Shown here: piece by piece, positions 24,668 to 32,130 of the stretch
Layout: the number at the start of each line of letters is the position of its first letter
Numbering within the stretch: the stretch's first letter is position 1
The notes under the pieces: model-generated
Database searches by the model: none
Told to the model about the DNA's origin: nothing
What the model saw: only the letters and a program-made list of their open reading frames with translations
Program-made: the position numbers and the translations under genes
DNA from: Streptomyces sp. YIM 130001
GTDB lineage: Bacteria; Actinomycetota; Actinomycetes; Streptomycetales; Streptomycetaceae
Assembly (NCBI RefSeq): GCF_003574445.1
Contig: NZ_KZ984581.1
Coordinates: forward strand, 1-45,862
Direction: 5' to 3'
Length of the DNA stretch: 45,862 nt

Positions 24668-24727
24668 GCACTCTTTGCAATAGGCCGTATACCCTGAGTT
24701 GCACGAGTTGGATTGAGAAGCGGTGTG

Positions 24728-25987
24728 ATGGCGGTGCGTGATACGTCGCTGCTAACGAACCGGAACTTCGTGACCTACTGGTCGGGGCAGGCGGTCGCCA
24801 TGGCCGGGTCCGCTGTGCTGCCGGTCGCACTGAGCCTGGTTGCGGTCGTTTCGTTGCACGCTTCGGCCATGGCGGCATCGATAGTGTCCGCGGCGTCGAT
24901 GCTGCCCGGGATGCTGTTGACGCTGCCGGTCGGTGCGGTGGTGGACCGGTTGCCGAAGCGGGCCGCGATGATGTGGGCGGATCTCGGGCAGTCGATGTCG
25001 TTGTGGGCCGTGCCGGTGCTGTGGTGGACGGACCTGTTGTCGATCGCGGCGTTGTGTGTAATCGGGTTCGTGGCGACGAGTTGCGGGATCGTGTCGCAGG
25101 TCGCGCACCTGTCGCTGACGCCGTACCTCATAGCGGACCGGCAGCTTATCGACGCGAACTCCAAGCTGTCACTGGCGGACTCCGTCGCTACTACCAGTGG
25201 TCCGATTTTCGCCGGATTCCTGGTCGGCAGGCTCGGAGCCCCGTTCACGGTCGGGCTGGCCGCGCTGGGCAGCCTGTTCAGCGCCGCCACGCTGCTGCGG
25301 GTTCGGTCGAGCGAGCCGCCGCCGAGCCGGACCGGCGAACCGACGACGCTGCGGCGGGACATTGTGGAGGGGCTGCATTTCGTCCGCCGCAACGTGATCT
25401 TGCGTAGCCTGATGGTGATCAACGCGATCGACAACTTCTTCCTGTCGTGGGTGCAGGCAGTGCTCGTCGTGTACCTGGTGCGTGTGCTGCTGTGGTCCCC
25501 GGAGTCGTACGGCGTCGTGATGGGCATTGCCGCGGTTGGTGGCATCCTCGGCTCGTTGCTGGTGCGTAGGCTGCACAAGAGCCTGGGCACCGGAAGGCTC
25601 CTGTTCGCCGCGGTGGCGGTCGGCGCGCCGGCGGAGTCCATGGTCCTCTTTCTGTCGCCAGGCCACGTCGGTCAGGTACTCACCTGTCTCGCCCAGATGG
25701 CAGCCATCTTCGCGACCGTTTGCTACAACGTGACGTCCAGAACGCTACGGCAGCGGGAATCCCCGGAAGGCATGCGATCCCGGATCACGGCAGCACACCG
25801 CTGGGTCGGCGGCGGGCTACGCCCTGTCGGCGCTATTTGCGGCGGCCTGTCCACCACCGTGTTTGACGTGCGGACCGGCATCGCGATCGGCTGCGTCAGT
25901 ATGGTGATCACGCCGGTCGTCGCGTGGCTGTCTCCGCTGCGCGGCACCGACCTACGCGAACCGGAGGAGAGGCGCTGGGCCGCGTGA
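24728..25987 (+). CDS. Major facilitator superfamily exporter
   Basis: This is a 419-aa protein with about 12 predicted membrane helices and the MFS signature between helices 2 and 3 (VVDRLPKRAAM, of the D-R-x-x-R-R type). It resembles the EntS/MFS_3 group of exporters for siderophores or antibiotics. ATG 24728 is used, with GAGAAG upstream. It is monocistronic. It could export one of the two peptide products encoded nearby, because the lasso cluster has no ABC transporter of its own, but it lies 6.5 kb away on the other strand, so that is speculative. Confidence 0.88.
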   Translation: MAVRDTSLLTNRNFVTYWSGQAVAMAGSAVLPVALSLVAVVSLHASAMAASIVSAASMLPGMLLTLPVGAVVDRLPKRAAMMWADLGQSMSLWAVPVLWWTDLLSIAALCVIGFVATSCGIVSQVAHLSLTPYLIADRQLIDANSKLSLADSVATTSGPIFAGFLVGRLGAPFTVGLAALGSLFSAATLLRVRSSEPPPSRTGEPTTLRRDIVEGLHFVRRNVILRSLMVINAIDNFFLSWVQAVLVVYLVRVLLWSPESYGVVMGIAAVGGILGSLLVRRLHKSLGTGRLLFAAVAVGAPAESMVLFLSPGHVGQVLTCLAQMAAIFATVCYNVTSRTLRQRESPEGMRSRITAAHRWVGGGLRPVGAICGGLSTTVFDVRTGIAIGCVSMVITPVVAWLSPLRGTDLREPEERRWAA

Positions 25988-26382
25988 GTTCAGTAGCTGC
26001 CGACATCCATCACCCCCGTCACGGAGCTGACCCGCCACCGCTGACAGGGTGACCGGACCAGAAGCCGATCCCCCAGCAGCAGCGGTCGGAATTTCATCGT
26101 CCAGCGCCGGAGTTCAGTGTCGCCGCACTGCAAGAAAGCCCCGCCAGTCGGTGAGGGTTCCTTCTTACGTGAGCACTGCTCTGAGAAGAAGCCGACCCAA
26201 GATCGAAGAGCTCCCGGTCCGAGATCACCCGGCTCAGAAAGGTAGTGCGCACACGTGAGGGCCGCTCGGCCGACGTCCGTGATGTTCGGTCCACCGGCGC
26301 CGCCTATGTGAACCGAATCCGGGTGCTCGCCTTGAGAATTACCGAGTTCGAAGCCGAGAACACCGCTCTGCGCGGACAACTA

Positions 26383-26475
26383 GCCGTAGTCCGCGCTTCC
26401 CTGCCAGGGACTGCTGATACTGGAGAAGGCGACGGCGGCGCTACACGCACTCACGGAGGCGCCGGAGCGGATCGG
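26383..26475 (+). pseudogene. Relic of the membrane-protein junction of the coupling operon
   Basis: This stretch is about 87 percent identical by eye to 32096-32188, which spans the end of the 31786-32130 gene and the start of the 32130-32672 gene. In the relic the start codon ATG has become ATA, so the second gene cannot start. On the left it joins a coiled-coil-like frame (ITEFEAENTALRGQL) of the type seen in DUF6262-like integrase-accessory proteins. No intact gene exists from 25990 to 26580; the rest of that interval shows nothing I can assign. Confidence 0.65.
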
Positions 26476-26585
26476 AAGTTTGATGCCGGCGAGGCTGTTC
26501 TGGTCGCGGTCACCTCTCCGAGCGGGGACAGGGCCCGGTTTTCGCACTCGGTCATCAGCAGCTCGGCGAGGAAAACTGCGGTAGG

Positions 26586-27413
26586 TCATCTGCTTCTTGA
26601 TCGCCCGTAGGGATCGTTCAGTCGGTGTGTGGCCCAGGCCTGGGCCGCCCGGTGGACGCCTGCGGCCCATTCAGCGCCGTTCTCGGCGATCTCGCCCCAC
26701 AAGTGGCGCATGGCGTCGGAGAACACATCGAGCGCATCCTCTGGTGCTTGCCGGTAGGCAGGGACGCGGGCGGCCCATTGCTCTGCACTGTGCGGCGTGT
26801 GCTCGCCGTCGGCGATCAGCCAGAGCGCCCACCACGCCGCGTCGAGCCACGCCGGACCACGGGTTCCCCAGGCCCAATCCACCAACAGCGCCCGGTCACC
26901 CGTGATGAGTACGTTGGTGTGGTTCAGGTCGGTGTGGACCAGCTGGTTGCCGGCAAACAGAGACTTCGTGTCGGCGGGTAGGTAGTCGCGCAGCCGGTGC
27001 CCGGCCTCTTTCAGTTCGATCCCGTGCGGGGCGTGGACCTCGGACAGGCGGGTCAGCATGTCGGTCACGTGGGCGAGGTCGGTGGAGTCCCGGTAATCGG
27101 CGTGCAGGCCGGTGACGTGGTCGAAGACCAGCACATCCCAGCCGGCCACCTCGATGCGCCACCGTAGTGCCGGTGAGATCCCTGTGACGTACGGGCTGGT
27201 GTCGGCCTCGCGTTGCTGCGTCCAGCCGCGCGGGTGTTCGGCCCGCAGGCCTTTGAGGTGAAAGGCACCCGCGCTGGTCTGGATGCGGGCGGAGATCTCG
27301 GAGTTGAAACCGCTCCCGGACTCGGTGATCTCTTCGATCGGCCCGGTGTGTGCGGTGATCGAGGAGATGACAGCGGGAGGCAGCGAATCGACGGTGTGGC
27401 GGTCAGTCGGCAT
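26586..27413 (-). CDS. Aminoglycoside phosphotransferase-like kinase of the radical SAM RiPP locus
   Basis: This is a 275-aa protein with the APH/choline kinase fold: catalytic loop VHTDLNHTN at about residues 164-172 (H-x-D-x4-N) and metal-binding DWAWGT shortly after, followed by the typical LDAAWWAL segment. It should transfer phosphate from ATP to a small molecule or peptide. It follows the precursor gene in the same direction after a 78-base gap with a hairpin, so a role in tailoring or immunity in that pathway is plausible but not shown. ATG 27413 begins the frame. Confidence 0.83.
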   Translation of the reverse strand: MPTDRHTVDSLPPAVISSITAHTGPIEEITESGSGFNSEISARIQTSAGAFHLKGLRAEHPRGWTQQREADTSPYVTGISPALRWRIEVAGWDVLVFDHVTGLHADYRDSTDLAHVTDMLTRLSEVHAPHGIELKEAGHRLRDYLPADTKSLFAGNQLVHTDLNHTNVLITGDRALLVDWAWGTRGPAWLDAAWWALWLIADGEHTPHSAEQWAARVPAYRQAPEDALDVFSDAMRHLWGEIAENGAEWAAGVHRAAQAWATHRLNDPYGRSRSR

Positions 27414-27449
27414 GGATCAGGGCGGTCCGTCCTGGGTAGCGGGGAGCCG

Positions 27450-27474
27450 TGCGGCCCCGGGAGAGGGGGCCGCA
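27450..27474 (-). terminator. Hairpin after the radical SAM RiPP precursor (attenuator)
   Basis: TGCGGCCCC at 27450-27458 pairs exactly with 27466-27474 (9 bp, 7-nt loop). In the transcript it starts 17 bases after the precursor stop and lies before the kinase gene, the position expected for a partial terminator or 3'-end stabiliser. Confidence 0.6.
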
Positions 27475-27490
27475 AGGCCGGTCTGGAAGG

Positions 27491-27631
27491 TCAGTTGTAG
27501 GGGTTGTCGTCGCCGCAGCCGGGGATGGCGTCGTCGGTCAGCGACTCGATGTCCTCGATGAGGACCAGGCCCGCGGGCTCCTCGTCGAGGGTGCGGGGGC
27601 GGGGGGTGATCTCGACTGCGATGGCGGTCAT
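27491..27631 (-). CDS. Probable RiPP precursor peptide
   Basis: This is a 46-aa acidic peptide encoded immediately after the radical SAM gene, with ATGA overlap (27628-27631). A leader-like front has a Leu/Ile/Asp-rich stretch (GLVLIEDIESLTDD), and the C-terminus AIPGCGDDNPYN carries the only Cys, plus Asp, Asn, Pro and Tyr. The layout (short peptide, SPASM radical SAM enzyme, hairpin, kinase) is that of a RiPP operon, so the last 12-15 residues are the likely modified core. A thioether to Cys or an aromatic cross-link to Tyr are the obvious options. I do not recognise an established class. Confidence 0.8.
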   Translation of the reverse strand: MTAIAVEITPRPRTLDEEPAGLVLIEDIESLTDDAIPGCGDDNPYN

Positions 27632-28746
27632 GCCGGTGCTCCTTGTCCGTGTTGGCAGTAGGTGTTCAGTGGTGCCTTCGCCTCCTGGTAGGCCTTTGCG
27701 AGCGGGCGGCAGACCCGGCAGGTGCCGGAGATCTTGCAGCCCGAACAGCCACCGGTGCGAAGCATCTGGCCATCGGCGATCGACGGAAGGCGCAGCAGTC
27801 CGTCGAGGCCTTCGGCGATCAGGTCGACGGGGTTTTCGCGGCCGACCTTGCACATCGTGGCCTTGCCGTGGGGGTCGACGTGGAAGAACGTGTGTCCGGC
27901 CGGGCAGCCGCCGAAGACGGTGGACCGGTCGATGAAGTCGGGATGCTGGGCGGCCATAGGGTCGGGGCGGCCGTCGTACGTCGGGGAGATGTTGGCGTAC
28001 TCGGCGGAACTCGTCGCGTACTCGGCGGCGATGGCGCGCATCGCGTCGGCCTCGTGCGCGTTGTGCCGCGTCATGATCAGCGCAAGGTCCAGAGCGGTAC
28101 CCGCGTCTCGTGCTGCGGTGAGTCCGCGCATGACGCGGCGGTGCGCGCCACGGCTGCGGGTGAGCGTGTCGGCGGTCTCCTCGGTGGCCCCGTACAGGGA
28201 CACGGTCACCTTGTGCGGCGGCATGTCGGTGAGCAGGTCCAGGATCGCCGGGTGGTTCAGGCGCGATCCGTTGGTGAGGATTTCCAGGAGCATGCCGTGG
28301 CGGTAGGCGTGTGCGTAGGCGACGGTGAAGTGCGGGTCGATGGTCGGCTCTCCGCCGGTGATCTGCAGCCACAGCACGCCGGCGTCGCGCAGCATGTCGA
28401 TGAGGTGGAGTTTGCCGGTGCGGTCGAGGCCGTCGAAGGGGCGCTCGGGCAGGTAGCAGTGCTCGCAGTTGAAGTTGCAGCCGAGGTTGATCTCCCAGGT
28501 GGCGCGGGAGTAGTTGAGCCTGGTTCGGGGCCGGACCAGCACGGTGTCGGCGACGGTGCGGCCAGTCAGATCGAGGCCCCAGGCTGACTGGGCGGAGTCG
28601 GAGAGCCATCCAGGTACCGGTGCACCGGTGTGGGCAGCGTTGGCGAGTTCGTCGTACATGGCTGCGGGGATCTGCGCGCAACGGCGTTGCCCGGGGCGGG
28701 CGATGACGTGCTTGGTCTGTTGAGGGCTGGCGATCAGGGCATGCAC
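27628..28746 (-). CDS. Radical SAM/SPASM peptide-modifying enzyme
   Basis: This is a 372-aa protein. The radical SAM motif C-x3-C-x2-C (CNFNCEHC) is at about residues 72-79 and the GGEP-like SAM motif (ITGGEPTID) follows at about 117-125. The C-terminus has the Cys-rich SPASM pattern (CKVGRE, then GGCSGCKISGTCRVC and a last Cys), which binds auxiliary Fe-S clusters in RiPP-modifying enzymes. It should modify the adjacent 46-aa peptide by radical chemistry. GTG 28746 has GGAGG six bases upstream; earlier starts in the frame lie in the hairpin region. Its stop overlaps the precursor start. Confidence 0.93.
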   Translation of the reverse strand: MHALIASPQQTKHVIARPGQRRCAQIPAAMYDELANAAHTGAPVPGWLSDSAQSAWGLDLTGRTVADTVLVRPRTRLNYSRATWEINLGCNFNCEHCYLPERPFDGLDRTGKLHLIDMLRDAGVLWLQITGGEPTIDPHFTVAYAHAYRHGMLLEILTNGSRLNHPAILDLLTDMPPHKVTVSLYGATEETADTLTRSRGAHRRVMRGLTAARDAGTALDLALIMTRHNAHEADAMRAIAAEYATSSAEYANISPTYDGRPDPMAAQHPDFIDRSTVFGGCPAGHTFFHVDPHGKATMCKVGRENPVDLIAEGLDGLLRLPSIADGQMLRTGGCSGCKISGTCRVCRPLAKAYQEAKAPLNTYCQHGQGAPA

Positions 28747-28775
28747 AGCGGTCCTCCACGAAAACGGTTGCGGGG

Positions 28776-28831
28776 CTCCGCCCGGCCCCCGGCCAGGGGG
28801 ACCGGCGCCGTCAAACGTGGGCCGGGCGGAG
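28776..28831 (-). terminator. Hairpin upstream of the radical SAM gene
   Basis: CTCCGCCCGGCCC at 28776-28788 is the exact reverse complement of 28819-28831, a 13-bp stem with a 30-nt loop that contains further GC pairs. It lies between the small membrane protein gene (stop 28895) and the radical SAM start. It could end or slow transcription from the upstream regulator genes or fold the leader of the radical SAM message. Confidence 0.5.
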
Positions 28832-28894
28832 GCTTGAGGCCGGCGCGCTCCCGAGCACAACGGGCGCTTCGGGAGGGCGTCGGAGACTGGTGGG

Positions 28895-28999
28895 TTACAG
28901 GACTTGCCACAGGGCGAGCAGGAACGCAGACACGGTGAGGGTGGCGAGGGTGCCGGTGATGGTGTGCTCGACGAGGGCGCGCCGCCGGGCCGGTCTCAC
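28895..28999 (-). CDS. Very small single-helix membrane protein
   Basis: This is a 34-aa peptide: a basic start (MRPARRRALVEH) and one helix (about 14-33, TGTLATLTVSAFLLALWQVL). GTG 28999 overlaps the stop of the preceding small gene (GTGA), and third positions are nearly all G/C, which is the main evidence that it is real. Unknown role; a membrane anchor or regulator in the RiPP locus is possible. Confidence 0.55.
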   Translation of the reverse strand: MRPARRRALVEHTITGTLATLTVSAFLLALWQVL

Positions 29000-29133
29000 G
29001 ACGTCCCTGCCTTCCGCCTGCGGCGGGTTGGGCAGACGCAGGCAGCGTGCGTGCGGGACGTGCACAGCGAGCACTCCTGGAGATGCTCGGCCGGCTCGTA
29101 GGGGACGGTGCGCTGTTCGTAGCGGCACCACAT
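28996..29133 (-). CDS. Very small zinc-ribbon-like protein
   Basis: This is a 45-aa peptide from ATG 29133. C-x2-C (CSLC) and C-x-C (CVC) pairs around residues 21-36 suggest a zinc site; the tail is basic. Codons are strongly G/C-ended. It is coupled to the next tiny gene by GTGA. There is no clear ribosome binding site, and a frame from ATG 29165, which overlaps the restored stop of the DUF7848-like gene, may once have led into it after a frameshift. Confidence 0.53.
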   Translation of the reverse strand: MWCRYEQRTVPYEPAEHLQECSLCTSRTHAACVCPTRRRRKAGTS

Positions 29134-29164
29134 CGATGGCGGGGTTCCAGCGTGATCGTGTACA

Positions 29165-29402
29165 TCAGGCGCGCCCTGCTCGGGTGACGCGCAGGAACGC
29201 GGTCACGAGTTCGCGGTATCCGGTGTGGCCGGTGGCGGCGGTGTGGTCCAGGGCCCACAGGTCCGGGGGGGGACTGGCCGTCGCTGGGATGCGAGCGCTG
29301 CATGCAGGTGGTGCATTCGATCTCCCGGACGGGGCCGGAGGCGCCGGGGGTGCGGTCGGGGCGCAGCGTGTACGGCTCGTGGCGGATCACTGTGCGGCTC
29401 AT
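29165..29402 (-). pseudogene. DUF7848-like protein interrupted by a frameshift in a G8 run
   Basis: From ATG 29402 the start (MSRTVIRHEPYTLRPD, then CTTCMQRS) fits the small streptomycete family DUF7848. After DGQSPP the frame runs wrong, but with one base fewer in the eight-G run at 29265-29272 it continues as DLWALDHTAATGHTGYRELV, then TAFLRVTRAG and stops at 29165-29167, overlapping the next ATG (TGATG). The restored product of about 78 aa is exactly the family pattern. Its start overlaps the previous stop (ATGA). Either an assembly error, a true mutation, or slippage at the homopolymer. Confidence 0.72.
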
Positions 29403-29599
29403 CCGAAGTGCTCCGCTCCGAGGCGCAGTTCGGGAAGCACGCGGTACAGGGCGCTGCGCCCACGGTCGCGTGCGCATCGCTCGTGCGCATATACCGAGCG
29501 GTCAGGGCCCGACTGGGAACGGACCAGCGCGACGCACACGTCTGCATCGGGCTCGGCGCAGTAGGCGCAGATGCGCCGTTCTCGGTTCGCTAACTCCAT
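29399..29599 (-). CDS. Small putative zinc-binding protein
   Basis: This is a 66-aa protein with C-x2-C at about residues 11-14 (CAYC) and a H-x2-C later (HERC), a likely four-ligand zinc site, then a helix-rich C-terminus. ATG 29599 follows a GGGG-rich stretch; the frame upstream has no better start. Its stop overlaps the DUF7848-like start (ATGA). Small zinc-binding proteins accompany XRE regulators in many streptomycete loci; function unknown. Confidence 0.65.
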   Translation of the reverse strand: MELANRERRICAYCAEPDADVCVALVRSQSGPDRSVYAHERCARDRGRSALYRVLPELRLGAEHFG

Positions 29600-29698
29600 G
29601 ACGCACGCACCCCGAATCGTCGGTCTCCGGCTGTGCAACCAGAGTGACGCCACGGAGAGTGCGCAATGCTCACAGATTTGTGAGCGCTGTGAGTGCGG

Positions 29699-30880
29699 CT
29701 ACAAGCCGACCCATGCGGCCATGTGCGAGAGCGTGTCGGGAGTGCGGCGCGCCATGTAGACGAGTCCGCTGATCGTCTCCCGTGCCGACGGGTGATAGCG
29801 GGTCTGTTCCGGGGCGGCGCGGCGGGCTTCGACGAGGTGTTTCAGTGCCTGTTCGCTGTGCCCGGTCTCCATCTCGGTGCGGGACCGGTCCAGGAGATAG
29901 TGCGCGCGCCTGGAAGTGGCCAGCGACACAGGGACGTTGATCTTTCGGGCCTGTGTGAGGGCGTCGTCGTAGTGCCGCATTTCCACCGCGGCCGACATGC
30001 GGTGAAGGGCCACGTTCGTGGGCCCGAAGCTGAGCCAGTGCACGTCAGGGGCGTCGGTGGTTTCGGCGATCGCGGAGGCCGCGGCGATGTGTTCGTCCAC
30101 CGCCGTGGGCCGGTCCGCTCGGGCGGCGATCACCGAGGCCCCCAGGTGGAGTTGCCCGGCGACGGCGCGGGCTTCCCGAGATGTTTTGGCCTGCCCCACC
30201 GCGTGTTGGCCGGCTGCAACGAGCCTCTGGCCGATGGTGTATTCGCCCTCACGGAAGTAGACGAGGGCGCGCATGTACTGGCGGACAGCGGCGATGCACG
30301 GGTCGGAGGCCCGCTCGGCTGCCCAGTTCATGCGGTCCAGGGCGACGGCGGACAGGTCGTAGTAGCCGAGCTTCACGCTGATGTCGTGCGCGGTGCGGTA
30401 GGCGGATGCCAGAGCGCGCCACAGTTCCGCTGACGGAGTGGTCCAGGCGGAGGTGGTGAGTTCCGCGATCGTGCCGGGCAGTGCGGTGGCCGCGTTGCGC
30501 AGGTTGGTAGCGCGCACCTCCGCACAGAGCCGGTCGGTTTCGGCAATCAGTTGCGCGGCGGGACGAGTGATCAAGTCGGTGTCTGCGCCGAGGTCGTACA
30601 GGTCCAGGGCTTCACGGATCGGGCGGACGAGTGCGGCAAGCCGGTCCTGTTGGAGTTCCGTCACGTAGGGCTGTCCCGTCAGTGCAGTGACGTCGATCTG
30701 TAGGGCGCGGGAGACAGCCGCGACGAAGTCGGGCGTAGCGGGGCGGGCGCCGCACTCGACTTGGTTGAGGAGGCTGTACGAGTACGGGATACGGTCCGCT
30801 AGTTCGCGCTGGGTGAGGCGGGCCAGTTTTCGTTGTTCCTTGATGCGGGCGCCCGTGTGGTCGTCGTCCAGTCTTGACAT
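29699..30880 (-). CDS. XRE-family regulator with TPR-like region
   Basis: This is a 393-aa protein. The HTH is at residues about 10-60 (IKEQRKLARLTQRELADRIP then YSYSLLNQVECGAR). The remainder is a series of helix pairs (for example SAVALDRMNWAAERA, EGEYTIGQRLVAAGQ, HYDDALTQARKI), a peptide- or ligand-sensing TPR array. ATG 30880 has GGAG eight bases upstream. It heads a minus-strand run of small genes and the radical SAM locus and is divergent from the flavoprotein gene; the near-palindrome at 30923-30957 between them is a good candidate operator for it. Second XRE/TPR regulator in the window, beside a second RiPP locus. Confidence 0.92.
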   Translation of the reverse strand: MSRLDDDHTGARIKEQRKLARLTQRELADRIPYSYSLLNQVECGARPATPDFVAAVSRALQIDVTALTGQPYVTELQQDRLAALVRPIREALDLYDLGADTDLITRPAAQLIAETDRLCAEVRATNLRNAATALPGTIAELTTSAWTTPSAELWRALASAYRTAHDISVKLGYYDLSAVALDRMNWAAERASDPCIAAVRQYMRALVYFREGEYTIGQRLVAAGQHAVGQAKTSREARAVAGQLHLGASVIAARADRPTAVDEHIAAASAIAETTDAPDVHWLSFGPTNVALHRMSAAVEMRHYDDALTQARKINVPVSLATSRRAHYLLDRSRTEMETGHSEQALKHLVEARRAAPEQTRYHPSARETISGLVYMARRTPDTLSHMAAWVGL

Positions 30881-30922
30881 ACTGGTCTCCGTTCCTGACT
30901 TGTCATCTGGAACGGTACCCGC

Positions 30923-30957
30923 GTCCGCCTCCGATTCCCCTGGGATTGGGGGCGGAC
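30923..30957. promoter_or_regulatory. 35-bp near-palindrome between divergent genes (operator candidate)
   Basis: The 16 bases 30923-30938 match the reverse complement of 30942-30957 at 13 positions, with a 3-base centre; the three mismatches would be G-U pairs in RNA. The outer seven bases (GTCCGCC/GGCGGAC) are perfect. It fills the short gap between the XRE regulator (start 30880, minus) and the flavoprotein (start 30970, plus). Confidence 0.6.
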
Positions 30958-30969
30958 GTATGTGATCGG

Positions 30970-31503
30970 ATGGCTTGCATGACGACGCTGTATCTCTTCG
31001 CCAGTGCGGCCCCTCCGGTGTTCGACATCGCGCGGGTGATCGAGGACGCGCAGGCGCGCGGCGTAGATGTGTGCCTCGGGCTGACGCCGACGGCCGCCGA
31101 GTGGCTGGCCGACAGCCTCGACGACCTCGCGGACCTGACCGGGCATCCGGTGCGCTCCCGCTACAAGCAGCCCGGCTCCCCCGACGTGTGGCCGCCGGCG
31201 GACGTCATCGCCTTCGCACCGCTCACGTTCAACAGTGCCAACAGCTGGGCTCTCGGGCTGACGTCGTCGTTCGTCGTGGGCGTGGTCGCCGAGGGTGTGG
31301 GCAAGGGGATCCCGATGGTGGCCATGCCCTGCGTCAATGCGGCCTATGCGCGGCATGTGCAGTGGGAGCGCAGTCTTGCGGAGCTGCGCGGCATGGGCGT
31401 GCGCGTGCTGTACGGCGACGGCGGCTTTCAGCCGAACTCACCCGGCGAAAAGCGCCCGTTCCCGTGGACCGTCCTACTGGACACTGCAGTGGAACGCGCC
31501 TGA
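30970..31503 (+). CDS. HFCD-type flavoprotein
   Basis: This is a 177-aa protein resembling homo-oligomeric flavin-containing Cys decarboxylases and phosphopantothenoylcysteine decarboxylase. FNSANSWALG corresponds to the PASANT motif and PMVAMPCVN to the PxMN motif, both at the FMN/substrate site. Relatives act on Cys-containing small molecules or C-terminal Cys of peptides (EpiD/MrsD type). The nearby precursor has its Cys internal, so a direct link needs a prior cleavage. Start ATG 30970, or 30979 (MTTLYLF), cannot be told apart; no strong ribosome site is seen. Divergent from the XRE regulator. Confidence 0.85.
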   Translation: MACMTTLYLFASAAPPVFDIARVIEDAQARGVDVCLGLTPTAAEWLADSLDDLADLTGHPVRSRYKQPGSPDVWPPADVIAFAPLTFNSANSWALGLTSSFVVGVVAEGVGKGIPMVAMPCVNAAYARHVQWERSLAELRGMGVRVLYGDGGFQPNSPGEKRPFPWTVLLDTAVERA

Positions 31504-31785
31504 GGGCTCCGCCTCTGATGCAGGCGACACCCCCGCGTCGGGTGACCGTGTCGGCGTTCGCGACACCGTGGGGGCGAGGCGGTAGGGAGTCGGTGCCGGT
31601 CGCGATGATCCGCGGCGCCATGGAAGCCGTCGGGCGTGCTGGCTCTCTGCGTGGCACAGCATCCAGATCCGGTGTCGTACCGGCTCGTCGGGATTTGTTT
31701 CCGAAGGGCTGTCACGTTCCGCCGTTCCGTGGTCCTTGCGGTAGGTGAATGGCGGCATCCGGCCGCCCGGCCCGAGGGATCGGCC

Positions 31786-32130
31786 ATGGGGGCGCGTGCT
31801 ACGTATCCGGCGGAGCGCAGTCAGCGGGATGCTGCCGTGGAGGTACTGATCAGCTTGTGTGGGTGGCTCGTTGCGGCCGTGTTCGTGGTGGGGTGCGTGC
31901 CCGGCTGGTGGTGGGGTGGGGATTTGGCGCGTCTGCCGGTGATAGGGGAGTCGGCGTCCGCGGCCGCGTCGGAGCGGCGAGGGTGGCCGTGGGTGCCGGT
32001 GTTGACGATGGTGTGCGGCGGTCTGCTGGTTCGCAGGGTGTGGCTCGCGGTGGCTGACGGGGTGCGGGGGGTGGATCCGCGCGGCCGGTATCAGCGCCGT
32101 AGTCCGCGGATCCCTGCCGGGGACTGCTGA
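31786..32130 (+). CDS. Small membrane protein of the coupling operon
   Basis: This is a 114-aa protein with two hydrophobic helices (about residues 20-42 and 66-84) and short polar ends. Start ATG 31786 is preceded by GAGGGA; the frame is open farther upstream but that part is not convincing. The stop overlaps the ATG of the next gene (TGATG at 32128-32132). Similar small membrane proteins precede the coupling ATPase in several streptomycete plasmids and elements. A fragment of its 3' end is duplicated at 26383-26475. The gap 31504-31785 before it shows no gene. Confidence 0.63.
   Translation: MGARATYPAERSQRDAAVEVLISLCGWLVAAVFVVGCVPGWWWGGDLARLPVIGESASAAASERRGWPWVPVLTMVCGGLLVRRVWLAVADGVRGVDPRGRYQRRSPRIPAGDC

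Noticed and set aside
24728..25987. MFS gene as a member of the lasso cluster
   Set aside because: Opposite strand, 6.5 kb away, separate unit; lasso clusters normally use an ABC transporter, none of which is in the window. Left as speculation.
27491..27631. 46-aa peptide as a lanthipeptide or FxSxx-type precursor
   Set aside because: No LanM/LanKC-type synthetase nearby, only one Cys, and the C-terminus is not FxSxx.
31504..31785. Open frames between flavoprotein and membrane-protein gene
   Set aside because: No ribosome site, codon bias or family signal; treated as intergenic.
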